DNA of 64,000 bases. It comes from Yinghuangia elevatio (GTDB lineage: Bacteria > Actinomycetota > Actinomycetes > Streptomycetales > Streptomycetaceae). Each line of letters starts with the position of its first letter. The first letter of the stretch is position 1. Shown here piece after piece: positions 8,668-17,824 of the stretch. The stretch is taken from assembly GCF_040649515.1 (NCBI RefSeq), contig NZ_JBEZFP010000025.1, forward strand, positions 1-64,000, given 5' to 3'. The translations under genes were made by a program, and so were the position numbers. The notes beneath the pieces are model-generated. The model saw only the letters and a list, made by a program, of their open reading frames with translations, was not told the DNA's origin and did no database searches.

Positions 8668-9224
8668 CAGACCTCGAGCAGCTCGGCTTCCTTGTGCTTA
8701 AGCAGCTCGTCCACCTGCACGACATAGCGGTGGGTGATGTCGTCGAGCTCCTTCTCCGCGCGGCGCACGTCGTCCTCGCCCGACTCGCCGTCCTTGACGA
8801 GCTTGTCGAGCGTCTCCTTGGCCTTGCGGCGCACGCTGCGGATCGAGATGCGGGAGTCCTCGGCCTTGCCGCGGGCGACCTTGATGAACTCCTTGCGGCG
8901 CTCCTCGGTCAGCTGCGGGAACACGACGCGGATGACCTTGCCGTCGTCGGTCGGGTTCACGCCCAGGTCCGAGTCGCGGATCGCCTTGATCACCGCGTTG
9001 GTCGAACTCTTGTCGAACGGCGTGATCAGGACCATGCGGGGCTCGGGCACGGTGAACGAGGCGAGCTGGTTCACCGGGGTCATCGCGCCGTAGTAGTCGA
9101 CGACGATCTTGTTGAACATCGCCGGGGTGGCACGCCCCGTACGGATCGCCGAGAAGTCCTCCTTGGCGACCGATACGGCCTTCTCCATCTTCTCCTCGGC
9201 CTCGAGGAGGGTTTCATCGATCAC
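8667..9224 (-). CDS. frr: ribosome recycling factor
   Basis: A 185-residue protein that, with EF-G, splits post-termination ribosomes. The sequence is full length and canonical: RTGRATPAMFNKI near residue 28, PFDKSS, and the long C-terminal helix pair with RRKAKETLDKL and AEKELDDITHRYV. The GTG start has AGGAGC 8 bases upstream. It sits between pyrH and cdsA, the usual order. Confidence 0.98.
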   Translation of the reverse strand: MIDETLLEAEEKMEKAVSVAKEDFSAIRTGRATPAMFNKIVVDYYGAMTPVNQLASFTVPEPRMVLITPFDKSSTNAVIKAIRDSDLGVNPTDDGKVIRVVFPQLTEERRKEFIKVARGKAEDSRISIRSVRRKAKETLDKLVKDGESGEDDVRRAEKELDDITHRYVVQVDELLKHKEAELLEV

Positions 9225-9260
9225 GTCTCGGCTCCTGTCCCGGTCCGGTGTCGCCGTGGA

Positions 9261-10046
9261 TCAGCCGTTGGTACGGCTGATCAGGGTGCCGATCTTCTCA
9301 CCCCGCACGGCCCGGGCGATGTTGCCCTCGACCAGCAGGTTGAACACGACGATCGGCAGTCGGTTGTCCATGCAGAGGCTGATGGCCGTCGCATCGGCGA
9401 CCTTCAGCTCGCGGGCGAGCACTTCGGCGTGGTCCAGACTGTCGAACAGGACCGCGTCGGGGTTCGTCTTCGGGTCGGAGTCGTACACGCCGTCCACGCC
9501 CTTGGCCATCAGAATGGCCGACGCATCGATCTCCAGGGCCCGCTGTGCGGCGGTGGTGTCGGTCGAGAAGTACGGCATGCCCATACCCGCACCGAAGATC
9601 ACCACGCGGCCCTTCTCCAGGTGCCTGATGGCGCGGCGCGGAATGTACGGCTCCGCGACCTGCCCCATGGTGATCGCGGTCTGCACGCGCGTGTCGATGC
9701 CCAGCTTCTCCAGGAAGTCCTGGAGCGCAAGGCAGTTCATGACGGTGCCGAGCATGCCCATGTAGTCGGAGCGGGCCCGGTCCATGCCGCGCACCTGGAG
9801 CTCCGCGCCGCGGAAGAAGTTGCCGCCCCCGATGACCACGGCGACCTCGGTGCCGAGGCGTACCACCTCGGCGATCTGCCGGGCGATGCCCTGGACCACG
9901 TCGGGGTCGACACCGAGGCCGCCGCCGCCCGCGAACGCCTCGCCCGAGAGCTTCAGCAGGACGCGTCGGCGGTACGCCTTCGGGTCGACCCCGTCGGAAG
10001 ACGACGAGGCCGCCCCCGTTTCGGTTTCCTGCACGGGTCCCTCCAC
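9261..10046 (-). CDS. pyrH: UMP kinase PyrH
   Basis: A 261-residue amino-acid-kinase-fold enzyme converting UMP to UDP. The motifs YRRRVLLKLSGEAF, VIGGGNFFRG, GTVMNCLALQD and DASAILMAKGVDGVYDSDP are all present. The GTG chosen has GAGGAGG 8 bases upstream. This leaves an N-terminal tail of about 22 residues rich in Glu, Thr and Ser. It lies between tsf and frr and is probably co-transcribed with them. Confidence 0.96.
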   Translation of the reverse strand: MEGPVQETETGAASSSSDGVDPKAYRRRVLLKLSGEAFAGGGGLGVDPDVVQGIARQIAEVVRLGTEVAVVIGGGNFFRGAELQVRGMDRARSDYMGMLGTVMNCLALQDFLEKLGIDTRVQTAITMGQVAEPYIPRRAIRHLEKGRVVIFGAGMGMPYFSTDTTAAQRALEIDASAILMAKGVDGVYDSDPKTNPDAVLFDSLDHAEVLARELKVADATAISLCMDNRLPIVVFNLLVEGNIARAVRGEKIGTLISRTNG

Positions 10047-10150
10047 GGAAGTGGCCTCCTCGTCTTTCCCGGCGCCGGGGACTCGGTACTCCGGTCCCGG
10101 ACGCCTGTTCACCGCTGGTGTTGCCGGTACTTCTGGCGCTGCGAGCCGGA

Positions 10151-10984
10151 TCAGACGCCGACGCGGAAGCGGGCGAAGCGCTTGAGCGAGACGCCGGCCT
10201 CGTCCAGGATCTTCTGCACCGACTTCTTGCTGTCCTTGGCGAACGCCTGCTCCAGGACGACGTTCTCCTTGTAGAAGCCCGTCACCCGGCCCTCGACGAT
10301 CTTGGTGAGGGCGGCCTCCGGCTTGCCCTCCTCGCGCGCGGTGGCCTCGGCGACCTTGCGCTCGTTCTCGACGATCCCCGCCGGGACGTCCTCGCGGCTC
10401 AGGTAGGTCGGGGAGAAGGCCGCGATGTGCTGCGCGACGTCCTTGGCGACCTCGGCGTTCTCGCCGGAGAGCTCGACGAGCACGCCGACCTGCGGGGGCA
10501 GGTCCGGGCTGGTCTTGTGCAGGTACGCGGCCACGTAGCCGTCGGCGAACTGCGCGAAGCGGTCCAGGACGATCTTCTCGCCGAGGGTCGCGTTGGCCTC
10601 GTCGACGAACACCTGCACGGTCTTGCCGGGCTCGATCTCGCTCGCGAGCAGGGCGTCGAGGTCCGCGGGAGAGGTCTTGGCGACGTGTCCGGCGATCTCG
10701 TTGGCGACGGCGATGAAGCGGTCGCCCTTGGCGACGAAGTCCGTCTCGCACTTGAGCTCAAGCAGGACGCCGGCGGAGGTGCCGTCCAGGACGGCGACGA
10801 CGGCACCGTTGGAGGCCGAGCGGCCCTCGCGCTTGGTGACGCCCTTCTGGCCCTTGACGCGCAGGATCTCGACGGCCTTGTCCAGGTCGCCGTTCGCCTC
10901 TTCGAGGGCCTTCTTGCAGTCCATCATCCCGGCGGCGGTGAGCTCGCGGAGCTTCTTGACGTCCTGGGCGGTGAAGTTCGCCAT
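10151..10984 (-). CDS. tsf: elongation factor Ts
   Basis: A 277-residue nucleotide exchange factor for EF-Tu. The UBA-like N terminus (VKKLRELTAAGMMDCKKALE), the TDFVAKGDRF contact motif near residue 82 and the C-terminal VEGRVTGFYKENVVLEQ block are intact. It follows rpsB with 143 bp between them, containing a hairpin that could reduce read-through or stabilise the rpsB message. Confidence 0.98.
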   Translation of the reverse strand: MANFTAQDVKKLRELTAAGMMDCKKALEEANGDLDKAVEILRVKGQKGVTKREGRSASNGAVVAVLDGTSAGVLLELKCETDFVAKGDRFIAVANEIAGHVAKTSPADLDALLASEIEPGKTVQVFVDEANATLGEKIVLDRFAQFADGYVAAYLHKTSPDLPPQVGVLVELSGENAEVAKDVAQHIAAFSPTYLSREDVPAGIVENERKVAEATAREEGKPEAALTKIVEGRVTGFYKENVVLEQAFAKDSKKSVQKILDEAGVSLKRFARFRVGV

Positions 10985-11085
10985 GTCAGATCTCTTCTTC
11001 TCGCGTGTCGTCTCGCGGTGGTCTTCGGGGGTTCCGTGCGGACGCGGCCGTGACCGGGTCGCGGGCGCTGCCCGCACGAATGCGA

Positions 11086-11114
11086 GGGGTACGCGCGGAT
11101 TCCCGGCGTACCCC
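11086..11114 (-). terminator. hairpin in the rpsB-tsf gap
   Basis: A perfect 9-bp stem (11086-11094 with 11106-11114), loop 11 nt, begins 14 bp past the rpsB stop. It may be a partial terminator or an mRNA-stabilising end that lets S2 be made in excess over EF-Ts. Confidence 0.6.
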
Positions 11115-11127
11115 CCGCAACTCGGCG

Positions 11128-12081
11128 TCAGGACTGCTCGGCCTCGACGGCCTTCTCGGTCTCGGCCGACTCCTGCACCTCGGCCTCGGCGGCCGGGGCC
11201 TCGTCGGCGGCCGGGGTCTCGGCGGCAGCCTCGGCCGGGGCCTCCGCGGCCGGCTCGGCCGCAGCCTCGGCCGGGGCCTCGGCGGCGGGCTCGTCGGCCT
11301 TCTTCTCGCCCTGGAGCTGCTCGAGCTCCCACTCGGCCAGCGGCTCGCCGGCGGCGACCTCGGGGGCCTTCGTGTCGGCCTGCGACGCACCGGCGCGGGA
11401 CATCAGGCCCTCCGCCACGGCGTCGGCGATCACGCGGGTGAGCAGCGTGACGGAGCGGATCGCGTCGTCGTTGCCCGGGATCTTGTAGTCGACCTCGTCC
11501 GGGTCGCAGTTGGTGTCGAGGATCGCGACGACCGGAATGTTGAGCTTCCGCGCCTCGCCGACGCCGATGTGCTCCTTCTTGGTGTCGACGATCCACACCG
11601 CGGACGGCACGCGCTGCATGTCGCGGATGCCACCGAGGGTCTTGTCGAGCTTGTCCTTCTCGCGCTTGAGGACGAGGAGTTCCTTCTTCGTCATGCCCGA
11701 GCCGGCCACGTCGTCGAAGTCGATCTCCTCGAGCTCCTTCAGGCGCTGGAGGCGCTTGTGGACGGTCGAGAAGTTGGTGAGCATGCCGCCCAGCCAGCGC
11801 TGGTTGACGTACGGCATACCGACGCGGGTCGCCTGCTCGGCGATGGCCTCCTGGGCCTGCTTCTTCGTGCCCACGAAGAGGACGGTGCCGCCGTGCGCGA
11901 CCGTCTCCTTCACGAACTCGTACGCCCGGTCGATGTAGCCCAGCGACTGGATCAGGTCGATGATGTAGATGCCGTTGCGCTCCGTGAAGATGAAGCGCTT
12001 CATCTTCGGGTTCCAACGGCGGGTCTGGTGCCCGAAGTGGACGCCGCTCTCAAGCAGCTCCCGCATCGTGACGACGGCCAT
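11128..12081 (-). CDS. rpsB: 30S ribosomal protein S2
   Basis: A 317-residue S2 protein. Residues 1-240 are canonical: MRELLESGVHFGHQTRRWNPKM, a YIIDLIQ segment, NQRWLGGMLTNF, and the DTKKE and PGNDDAIRS blocks. The last ~65 residues form an Ala/Glu/Pro repeat tail (units such as AAEAPAEA) absent from E. coli S2 but common in actinomycetes. The ATG start gives the standard N terminus MAVVTMRELL. It heads the translation operon. Confidence 0.97.
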   Translation of the reverse strand: MAVVTMRELLESGVHFGHQTRRWNPKMKRFIFTERNGIYIIDLIQSLGYIDRAYEFVKETVAHGGTVLFVGTKKQAQEAIAEQATRVGMPYVNQRWLGGMLTNFSTVHKRLQRLKELEEIDFDDVAGSGMTKKELLVLKREKDKLDKTLGGIRDMQRVPSAVWIVDTKKEHIGVGEARKLNIPVVAILDTNCDPDEVDYKIPGNDDAIRSVTLLTRVIADAVAEGLMSRAGASQADTKAPEVAAGEPLAEWELEQLQGEKKADEPAAEAPAEAAAEPAAEAPAEAAAETPAADEAPAAEAEVQESAETEKAVEAEQS

Positions 12082-12181
12082 GGCCGTACTCCTTGTGGTA
12101 CGCCCCGCATAACGTGCACGGGGCCTGCTCGGTTGTCCGCGCCGACGGGTTGTCCGCGCGCCTGACGCCCGTGACACCGCG

Positions 12182-12200
12182 CCGGGGGCCAGGCCCCCGG
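12182..12200 (-). promoter_or_regulatory. GC palindrome in the rpsB leader
   Basis: CCGGGGGCC, one A, then GGCCCCCGG forms a perfect palindrome about 100 bp before rpsB. It could be an S2 autoregulatory structure, or the terminator of an unseen upstream transcript. Its function is a guess. Confidence 0.4.
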
Positions 12201-12565
12201 ACCGAGAGGTGTCCCACCGGACCCGGCATCGTCTTTCCGCTGGTCACGAAATGACCGGTGGAAAACCGGAGGGCCCGAAGGTGGGCGTGCGAAGTCGGCC
12301 CGGAACCCCGGGCCGCTGTCCGAAGTGTACGGGACCCGGCGACCACGGGGCCAACCACCGAACAAGGGCCCCACTTCGGCCCCGGTCCGGACCCCGCGGA
12401 GACCTCCCGCGGGGTGGGGCGGGAAGCGATAGGCGACCGGCAGGCCACACCCACCGAGGCCGCAGCGACGGGCAGTTCGTCGGGCGATCGGTCCGATCCC
12501 CTGCGTTCGCAAGGTCGGGGGCCGGAGGCCGGGTGTTCGGACGCTGCGAGTTCGGGGGGCGTGGG

Positions 12566-12640
12566 TTCGGAAGTTGCTGGTTCGGAGGGCGGGGTCGGAG
12601 GTTGCGGGGTCGGAGGTTGCGGGTTCGGAGGCCGGGTTGC
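12566..12640. repeat. 15-bp-period tandem repeat upstream of the small unknown gene
   Basis: About five imperfect 15-mers of the type CGGAGGTTGCGGGKT; two central copies differ only at the end. They end 39 bp before the next ATG, so they lie in the promoter or leader of that gene. Confidence 0.75.
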
Positions 12641-12678
12641 GAGGGTTGCCGTCGAGGACGTGGACACGAGAGGCATCG

Positions 12679-13014
12679 ATGGCACTCGGCAGGAGAGGCT
12701 CGCGTCGCATCGTCGTCGGCGAGGCCGCCTATCGGTGGCGGCTGCGAGGGCGACCTACCTACTCCCAGGGCTTGGGTTGGACGCCCTGCACCTACGCGGT
12801 GGAACTCGAAGGCGCGTCCGGGACAGTCCTAGTGGTCCATACCGGCCACGCGCATCCGGGGAACTGGCTCGTCCTTCCCAGTGCCCCTGTCGTTCCCTCG
12901 GATGTCGCCCGGACGATTCGACTTGCGTTATCGCGCGGTTGGAACCCGCAGGCGCCGGGGCCGCCCTTCATGCTCGACCTGTCCAAGGACGAGGACGTCT
13001 CGCCGCCTCCGTGA
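12679..13014 (+). CDS. small conserved hypothetical protein
   Basis: A 111-residue basic protein without signal peptide or membrane segment. It starts RRGSRRIVVGEAAYRWRLR and has a central WTPCTYAVEL strand, a VVHTGHAHPGNWLVLPSAPV segment, and a predicted helix PSDVARTIRLALSRGWNP. I recognise the general pattern from scattered bacterial proteins of unknown function but cannot assign a role. The ATG has GAGAGG about 6 bases upstream. The stop codon is the first triplet of an octamer repeat array. Confidence 0.65.
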   Translation: MALGRRGSRRIVVGEAAYRWRLRGRPTYSQGLGWTPCTYAVELEGASGTVLVVHTGHAHPGNWLVLPSAPVVPSDVARTIRLALSRGWNPQAPGPPFMLDLSKDEDVSPPP

Positions 13015-13067
13015 CTCGTTGTCTCGTTGTCTCGCCGACTCACTGACTCACTGACTCGCTGACTCGC
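13012..13067. repeat. 8-bp tandem repeat starting at a stop codon
   Basis: Seven octamers begin exactly at the TGA of the small unknown gene: TGACTCGT, TGTCTCGT, TGTCTCGC, CGACTCAC, TGACTCAC, then TGACTCGC twice. The array is AT-richer than its surroundings. A period of eight rotates through the reading frames. Confidence 0.9.
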
Positions 13068-13243
13068 CGGGAACTGGCCCGAAGACCGGCCGGGATACCG
13101 CCGACGGATCGCGCGCCCGGAGGATCGGTCGCCGGTGCCGCGGCGGGGCTGATTTGTCCACAGGCTTCGGACCACTTTCGCGGTACTCCACAGATCTTGG
13201 CCGGATGGTCGGCGGCGTCCGCGAGATCACGCACGCTCGGTCC

Positions 13244-14116
13244 ATGACGCCTCCCAGCTCCGCCGCAGCCCATCACCCCGCACCCAACTCAGCGGGCAAC
13301 CCCGCCCAGGGGCCCGCTCGCAGCTCCGCCCAAGCACCCGCGCACAGCCCCAGGCAGCGTGGTCCCGGCCACCGCCGCCCTGCCGGGCGTCCGCTTCGGC
13401 TTATGCTCCGGCGGGCCGTCGCGCGACCGGCCAGGAAGGGCGATCCGGCGGCAGTCCGGCGCCGGGCGCACCGGGCACCGAGAGACCGGGCCTGCATCCG
13501 TCCGCCCGCGCGTGCGGGGCTGGCCGCGCTCGCGGTCTGCGTCGTCGCGACGGCCGGGGTCGGGTTGCCGGCGCTCGCGGCGTCCCGTGCGATCCCTCCA
13601 CCGCTCGTGCCGCCGCAGCCGACCGGGGCCTGGGTGTGGCCGCTCGACCCCCGCCCGGTCGTCGTGCACCTGTTCGCCCCACCGGACCACGATTGGCTGC
13701 CCGGCCACCGCGGTGTCGATCTCGCCGGAACGGCCGGGCAGCAGGTGCGCGTCGCGGGCGCGGGCATCGTCGAGTTCGCCGGCGTCATCGCGGGGAAGGG
13801 CGTCGTGACCGTGCGGCACGACCGGCGGCTCACGACGTACGAACCGGTCGCAGCATCCGTCGCACCAGGCACCGCGGTGGGCGCGGGTTCGGTGATCGGC
13901 ACGCTGTCGGCGGCGCCCTCGCACTGCGCCGCCCATGCCTGTCTGCACTGGGGACTGGTCGACGGGCCCTCCGGCGCCGCCGCGCAGGGTGCCCCCGACT
14001 ACCGGGATCCGCTCAAGCTGATGCGCGGCACCGGGGTACGCCTGTATCCGCCGCACGGTCCGCTGCCGACACCACCACTGCCGACCGGCACGGCGAGCAC
14101 GCGGGCACGCGGTTCA
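13244..14116 (+). CDS. M23-family metallopeptidase, 3' end undefined
   Basis: Secreted or membrane-anchored peptidoglycan peptidase of the lysostaphin fold. A basic N terminus is followed by a hydrophobic signal/anchor (LAALAVCVVATAGVGLPALAA, described by parts, about residues 91-111). The domain starts GAWVWPLDP and contains the metal ligands in HRGVDLAG and CLHWGL. The recognisable domain ends near 14050 (DPLKLM). No stop occurs in this frame until 17858. The other two forward frames stay open to 14427 and 14675, past the end of the convergent TetR gene at 14234. The true C terminus is therefore unknown and the end given is arbitrary. The start is also weak; an ATG at 13403 is an alternative. 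Confidence 0.65.
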
Positions 14117-14233
14117 GCGGGGCGTCGTCCATCTCGGCACCGCACATCCCGGTACGACGCATGTCTGCCGCACGGCCCGGCAGCACCGCATCGGGCATCG
14201 CCGCGACGCCGTCCGGCCTTGCGCCGCGGTGGC

Positions 14234-14956
14234 TCAGGCGTCCGCCGGCACCGCGTCGCCGTCGGCACCGACGTCGACGCCGGCTTCCGGTCCGGCGTGC
14301 GAGCCGACCGCTTCGGCGACGTCCTCGCCCGACTCGGCAGTCTTGGTCGGCTCGGCAGTCTCGGCCGACACCGGCAGCCGGACCTCCGCCACCCCGCCCA
14401 GCACGAGGCCGAGTGTCGCGGCGGTGACCTCCGCGCCGTCGGCGCCGCACTCGATGCGGCGTACCGCGGAGTCGACCATGCCCTGCACGAGCGAGGCGAC
14501 CAGCATGGGGTCGGGGTGGCCCAGGTCGGCGAGCGCGCTCACGACCAGCTCGACGATCCGGCCGTGCGCGGCACGTATGCGCTCGCGGGCGTTGGCGTCC
14601 AGCTCGCCGGTGGAGATGGCGACGACCACGCGGTGCGTGCGGTCGCCGACCAGCTCCAGCTGGCGGTTGACGTAGGCCGCGATCTTCCCGGCCGGGTCCT
14701 CGACCGCGGCCATGGCGTCCTCGACCTCGGCCACCCAGGCCGGGAGGTCCACGGCGCACAGTTCCTCGACGACGGCGGCCCGCGAGCGGAAGTACTCGTA
14801 CACGGAGGAGCGGGCGAGGCCGGTGCGTTCCGCGAGGGCGGGGAAGGTCAGTGCGGCGAACCCGCCCTCGTCCAGAAGCGCACGGGCGGCATCGAGCAGC
14901 GCGGCATGTTGCATGGCGCGGTGCTCGGCGACGGATGCAGCACGTATCTTCGGCAC
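14234..14956 (-). CDS. TetR/AcrR-family transcriptional regulator
   Basis: A 240-residue regulator. The N-terminal helix-turn-helix (about 15-60) contains LLDAARALLDEGGFAALTF, LAERTGLARSSVYEYFRSR and AAVVEELC, typical of TetR repressors. The ligand domain has no recognisable binding motif. The last ~45 residues are an acidic Ala/Glu/Gly tail. It starts with GTG. Its target is unknown; it faces the M23 peptidase tail-to-tail and follows ppdK, from which it is separated by a terminator. Confidence 0.88.
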   Translation of the reverse strand: MPKIRAASVAEHRAMQHAALLDAARALLDEGGFAALTFPALAERTGLARSSVYEYFRSRAAVVEELCAVDLPAWVAEVEDAMAAVEDPAGKIAAYVNRQLELVGDRTHRVVVAISTGELDANARERIRAAHGRIVELVVSALADLGHPDPMLVASLVQGMVDSAVRRIECGADGAEVTAATLGLVLGGVAEVRLPVSAETAEPTKTAESGEDVAEAVGSHAGPEAGVDVGADGDAVPADA

Positions 14957-14996
14957 GAGATCACTGTAGAGCGTCCTCGCGGGCCGGTTTCAAGAG

Positions 14997-15024
14997 TGGC
15001 CGCAACACCTGCGTATTGCGGCCA
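14997..15024 (-). terminator. ppdK terminator hairpin
   Basis: A perfect 9-bp stem (TGGCCGCAA with TTGCGGCCA, 14997-15005 and 15016-15024), loop 10 nt, lies 29 bp past the ppdK stop. Confidence 0.75.
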
Positions 15025-15052
15025 ACTCCACCAAAACCGACCGACCACCAGG

Positions 15053-17824
15053 TCAGCGGGTGTCTCCGCCCTTCCCTCCGTCCCGCGCGACGGCGGCGCG
15101 GCCGGCCTCCAGGCGGGCCACCGGCAGGCGGAACGGCGAGCAGGAGACGTAGTCGAGTCCCACGTCGTGGAAGAACCGCACCGACTCCGGATCGCCGCCG
15201 TGCTCGCCGCACACGCCGAGCGCGAGGTCTGGGCGCGTGGCACGGCCCTCGGACACCGCGAGGGCGACGAGCCGGCCCACCCCGTCCCGGTCCAGCGTCT
15301 CGAACGGGGAGACCCCGAAGATGCCCGCGTCCAGGTAGGCGGTGAAGAAGGACGCCTCGACGTCGTCGCGGGAGAACCCCCAGGTCGTCTGGGTGAGGTC
15401 GTTGGTGCCGAAGGAGAAGAACTCGGCGGCTTCCGCGATCTGCCCCGCGGTGAGCGCGGCCCGCGGCAGCTCGATCATCGTGCCCACCGGGAAGGACACC
15501 TCCGCCCCCGTCTCCTCGGCCACCGCGGCGAAGACCGAGTGCGCCTCGTCGCGGATGATCTCCAGCTCCTGGACGCCGCCGACGAGCGGGACCATGATCT
15601 CGGCGTGCGGGGTGCCGCCCTCGCGGACCCGCTCGGCGGCCGCCTCGGCGATCGCCCGGATCTGCATCGCGAACAGCCCGGGGATCACCAGTCCGAGCCG
15701 CACGCCGCGCAGACCCAGCATCGGGTTCTGCTCGTGCAGCCTCCGGACGGCGTCCAGCAGGGCCCGGTCGTCGGCGTCCTCCTCGCCGCGGGCCTCGGCG
15801 AGGGCGACGCGCACGGAGAGGTCGGTCAGGTCGGGCAGGAACTCGTGCAGCGGCGGGTCGAGGAGGCGGATCGTCACCGGAAGTCCGTCCATCGCGGCGA
15901 GCACGTCCGCGAAGTCCCGGCGTTGGAGCGGCAGCAGCGCATCCAGAGCGGCGGTGCGCCCGTCGTCGGTGTCGGCGAGCACCAGGCGCTCGACGTGCTT
16001 GCGCCGTTCCCCGAGGAACATGTGCTCGGTGCGCAGCAGGCCGATGCCCTCGGCCCCGAACCGCAGTGCGCGCTCGGCGTCCTCGCCGGTGTCGGCGTTG
16101 GCGCGCACGCGCAGGCGCCTGCGCGCGTCGGCGTGCGCCATGATCCGGTGGACGGCCGGCACCAACGCGTCGGACTCGCCGTCGGTCGGGGCCGTGCGGC
16201 CCTCGAAGTAGTCGACGACCGCGGAGGGCACGACGGGTGCCTCCCCGAGGTAGACGCAACCGCTCGTGCCGTCGACGGAAATGACATCCCCTTCGCCGAC
16301 CTCGATGCCGCCGGGGGCGGTGAACCGGCGCCGTCCGGGGTCGACGTCGAGCGATTCCGCCCCGCACACACAGGTCTTGCCCATGCCGCGGGCGACCACC
16401 GCGGCGTGCGAGGTCTTGCCGCCGCGGCTGGTGAGGATGCCCTCGGCGGCGACCATCCCGGCGAGGTCGTCCGGATTGGTCTCGCGGCGCACCAGGATCA
16501 CGCGGTCGCCGTTGTTCGCCCATTCGACGGCGGTGTCCTGGTCGAAGACCGCGCGGCCCACGGCCGCTCCGGGCGAGGCCGCGATGCCCCGCGCGATCGG
16601 CCGGAAATCCCCGTCGTCGCCGGCGTCCGGCCCGTCGCCGGATGCGCCGGCGCGCTCGGTGCGCTCGGTGCGCTCTGCGAACCGGGGGAACATCAGTTGG
16701 GCGAGCTGCGCGCCTGTGACGCGACGCAGTGCCTCGTCCTCGTCGATGAGCCCCTGGTCGACGAGTTGCGCCGCGATACGGAACGCGGCCTCGGCGGTGC
16801 GCTTGCCGACCCGGGTCTGCAGCATCCAGAGCGTGCCGCGCTCGATGGTGAACTCGATGTCGCACAGGTCCCGGTAGTGGTCCTCCAAGGTGCGCATGAT
16901 GTCGAGGAGTTGGTCGTAGGAGGACTTGTCGAGGCGTTCGAGGTCGGCGAGCGACACGGTGTTGCGGATGCCCGCGACGACGTCCTCCCCCTGCGCGTTG
17001 GCGAGGTAGTCGCCGTACACCCCCTGTTTGCCGGTCGCCGGGTCGCGGGTGAAGGCGACCCCAGTGCCGGAGTCGGCGCCCAGGTTGCCGAACACCATCG
17101 CGACGATGTTGACCGCGGTGCCCAGGTCGTCGGGGATGCGCTCCTGCCTGCGGTAGAGCCGCGCCCGTTCGCCGTTCCAGGACGAGAAGACCGCGCGGAC
17201 GGCCAGGTCGAGCTGGGTCCTGGGGTCCTGCGGGAAGTCCTGGCCGGCTTCCTTGGCGACGAGTTCCTTGTACGCGGTGACGAGGGACCGCAGGTCCGAC
17301 GCGTCCAGGTCGAGGTCCGACGCGGCACCCTTGGCGTCCTTGGCCGACTCCAGGCGCTCCTCGAAAAGCTCGCCGTCCACACCCAGGACGGTCTTTCCGA
17401 ACATCTGGATGAGCCGCCGGTAGGAGTCCCAGGCGAAGCGCTCGTCGCCGGCCTGGGCGGCGAGCCCGTCGACCGACGCGTCCGAGAGGCCGATGTTGAG
17501 GACGGTGTCCATCATCCCCGGCATCGAGAACGCGGCACCGGACCGCACGGACACCAGCAGCGGGTCGTCCGGCTGCCCGAGCCTGCGGCCCATGCGCTCC
17601 TCGAGCGCGGCCAGGTGGGCGTCGACCTCGCCGCGCAGGCCGGTGGGCTCCTCGCCACCGGCGAGGTAGGCGCGGCACGCCTCGGTCGTGATCGTGAACC
17701 CGGGCGGCACGGGCAGCCCGAGGTTGCTCATCTCCGCCAGATTGGCGCCCTTGCCGCCGAGCAGGTCCTTGAGGTCCTTGTTGCCCTCGGCGAAGGCGTA
17801 GACGTATTTCGGGGAGTTCGGCAC
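15053..17824 (-). CDS. ppdK: pyruvate, phosphate dikinase
   Basis: A 923-residue cytosolic enzyme interconverting pyruvate + ATP + Pi with PEP + AMP + PPi. The N-terminal ATP-grasp domain has LGGKGANLAEM and RSGAAFSMPGMMDT. The phosphohistidine domain has GGKTSHAAVVARGMG. The C-terminal PEP/pyruvate barrel contains GLLRTEHMF, GTNDLTQTTWG and CGEHGGDPESVRFF. The GTG start has GAGGGGG about 5 bases upstream and yields the standard VYAFAEGNKDLKDLLGGKG N terminus. A short Glu-Arg-Thr repeat lies in the linker before the phosphohistidine domain. Role: gluconeogenesis or pyruvate metabolism. Confidence 0.95.
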   Translation of the reverse strand: MPNSPKYVYAFAEGNKDLKDLLGGKGANLAEMSNLGLPVPPGFTITTEACRAYLAGGEEPTGLRGEVDAHLAALEERMGRRLGQPDDPLLVSVRSGAAFSMPGMMDTVLNIGLSDASVDGLAAQAGDERFAWDSYRRLIQMFGKTVLGVDGELFEERLESAKDAKGAASDLDLDASDLRSLVTAYKELVAKEAGQDFPQDPRTQLDLAVRAVFSSWNGERARLYRRQERIPDDLGTAVNIVAMVFGNLGADSGTGVAFTRDPATGKQGVYGDYLANAQGEDVVAGIRNTVSLADLERLDKSSYDQLLDIMRTLEDHYRDLCDIEFTIERGTLWMLQTRVGKRTAEAAFRIAAQLVDQGLIDEDEALRRVTGAQLAQLMFPRFAERTERTERAGASGDGPDAGDDGDFRPIARGIAASPGAAVGRAVFDQDTAVEWANNGDRVILVRRETNPDDLAGMVAAEGILTSRGGKTSHAAVVARGMGKTCVCGAESLDVDPGRRRFTAPGGIEVGEGDVISVDGTSGCVYLGEAPVVPSAVVDYFEGRTAPTDGESDALVPAVHRIMAHADARRRLRVRANADTGEDAERALRFGAEGIGLLRTEHMFLGERRKHVERLVLADTDDGRTAALDALLPLQRRDFADVLAAMDGLPVTIRLLDPPLHEFLPDLTDLSVRVALAEARGEEDADDRALLDAVRRLHEQNPMLGLRGVRLGLVIPGLFAMQIRAIAEAAAERVREGGTPHAEIMVPLVGGVQELEIIRDEAHSVFAAVAEETGAEVSFPVGTMIELPRAALTAGQIAEAAEFFSFGTNDLTQTTWGFSRDDVEASFFTAYLDAGIFGVSPFETLDRDGVGRLVALAVSEGRATRPDLALGVCGEHGGDPESVRFFHDVGLDYVSCSPFRLPVARLEAGRAAVARDGGKGGDTR

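Larger units (their letters stand above)
12082..12678. other. 597-bp divergent intergenic region upstream of rpsB
   Basis: This region should carry the rpsB promoter (minus strand) and that of the small gene at 12679. It contains a perfect 19-bp palindrome at 12182-12200, with 9-bp arms around one A, about 100 bp upstream of rpsB and probably in its leader. It also contains a 15-bp-period repeat at 12566-12640. No protein is supported; overlapping open frames are repeats of Gly, Ser, Glu and Val without family features. Confidence 0.6.

Noticed and set aside
13154..13162. TTGTCCACA, identical to the preferred Streptomyces DnaA box
   Set aside because: It is a single copy (only a partial TCCACAG follows at about 13187), with no cluster and no dnaA, dnaN or rpmH nearby. 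It is most likely chance, not an origin.
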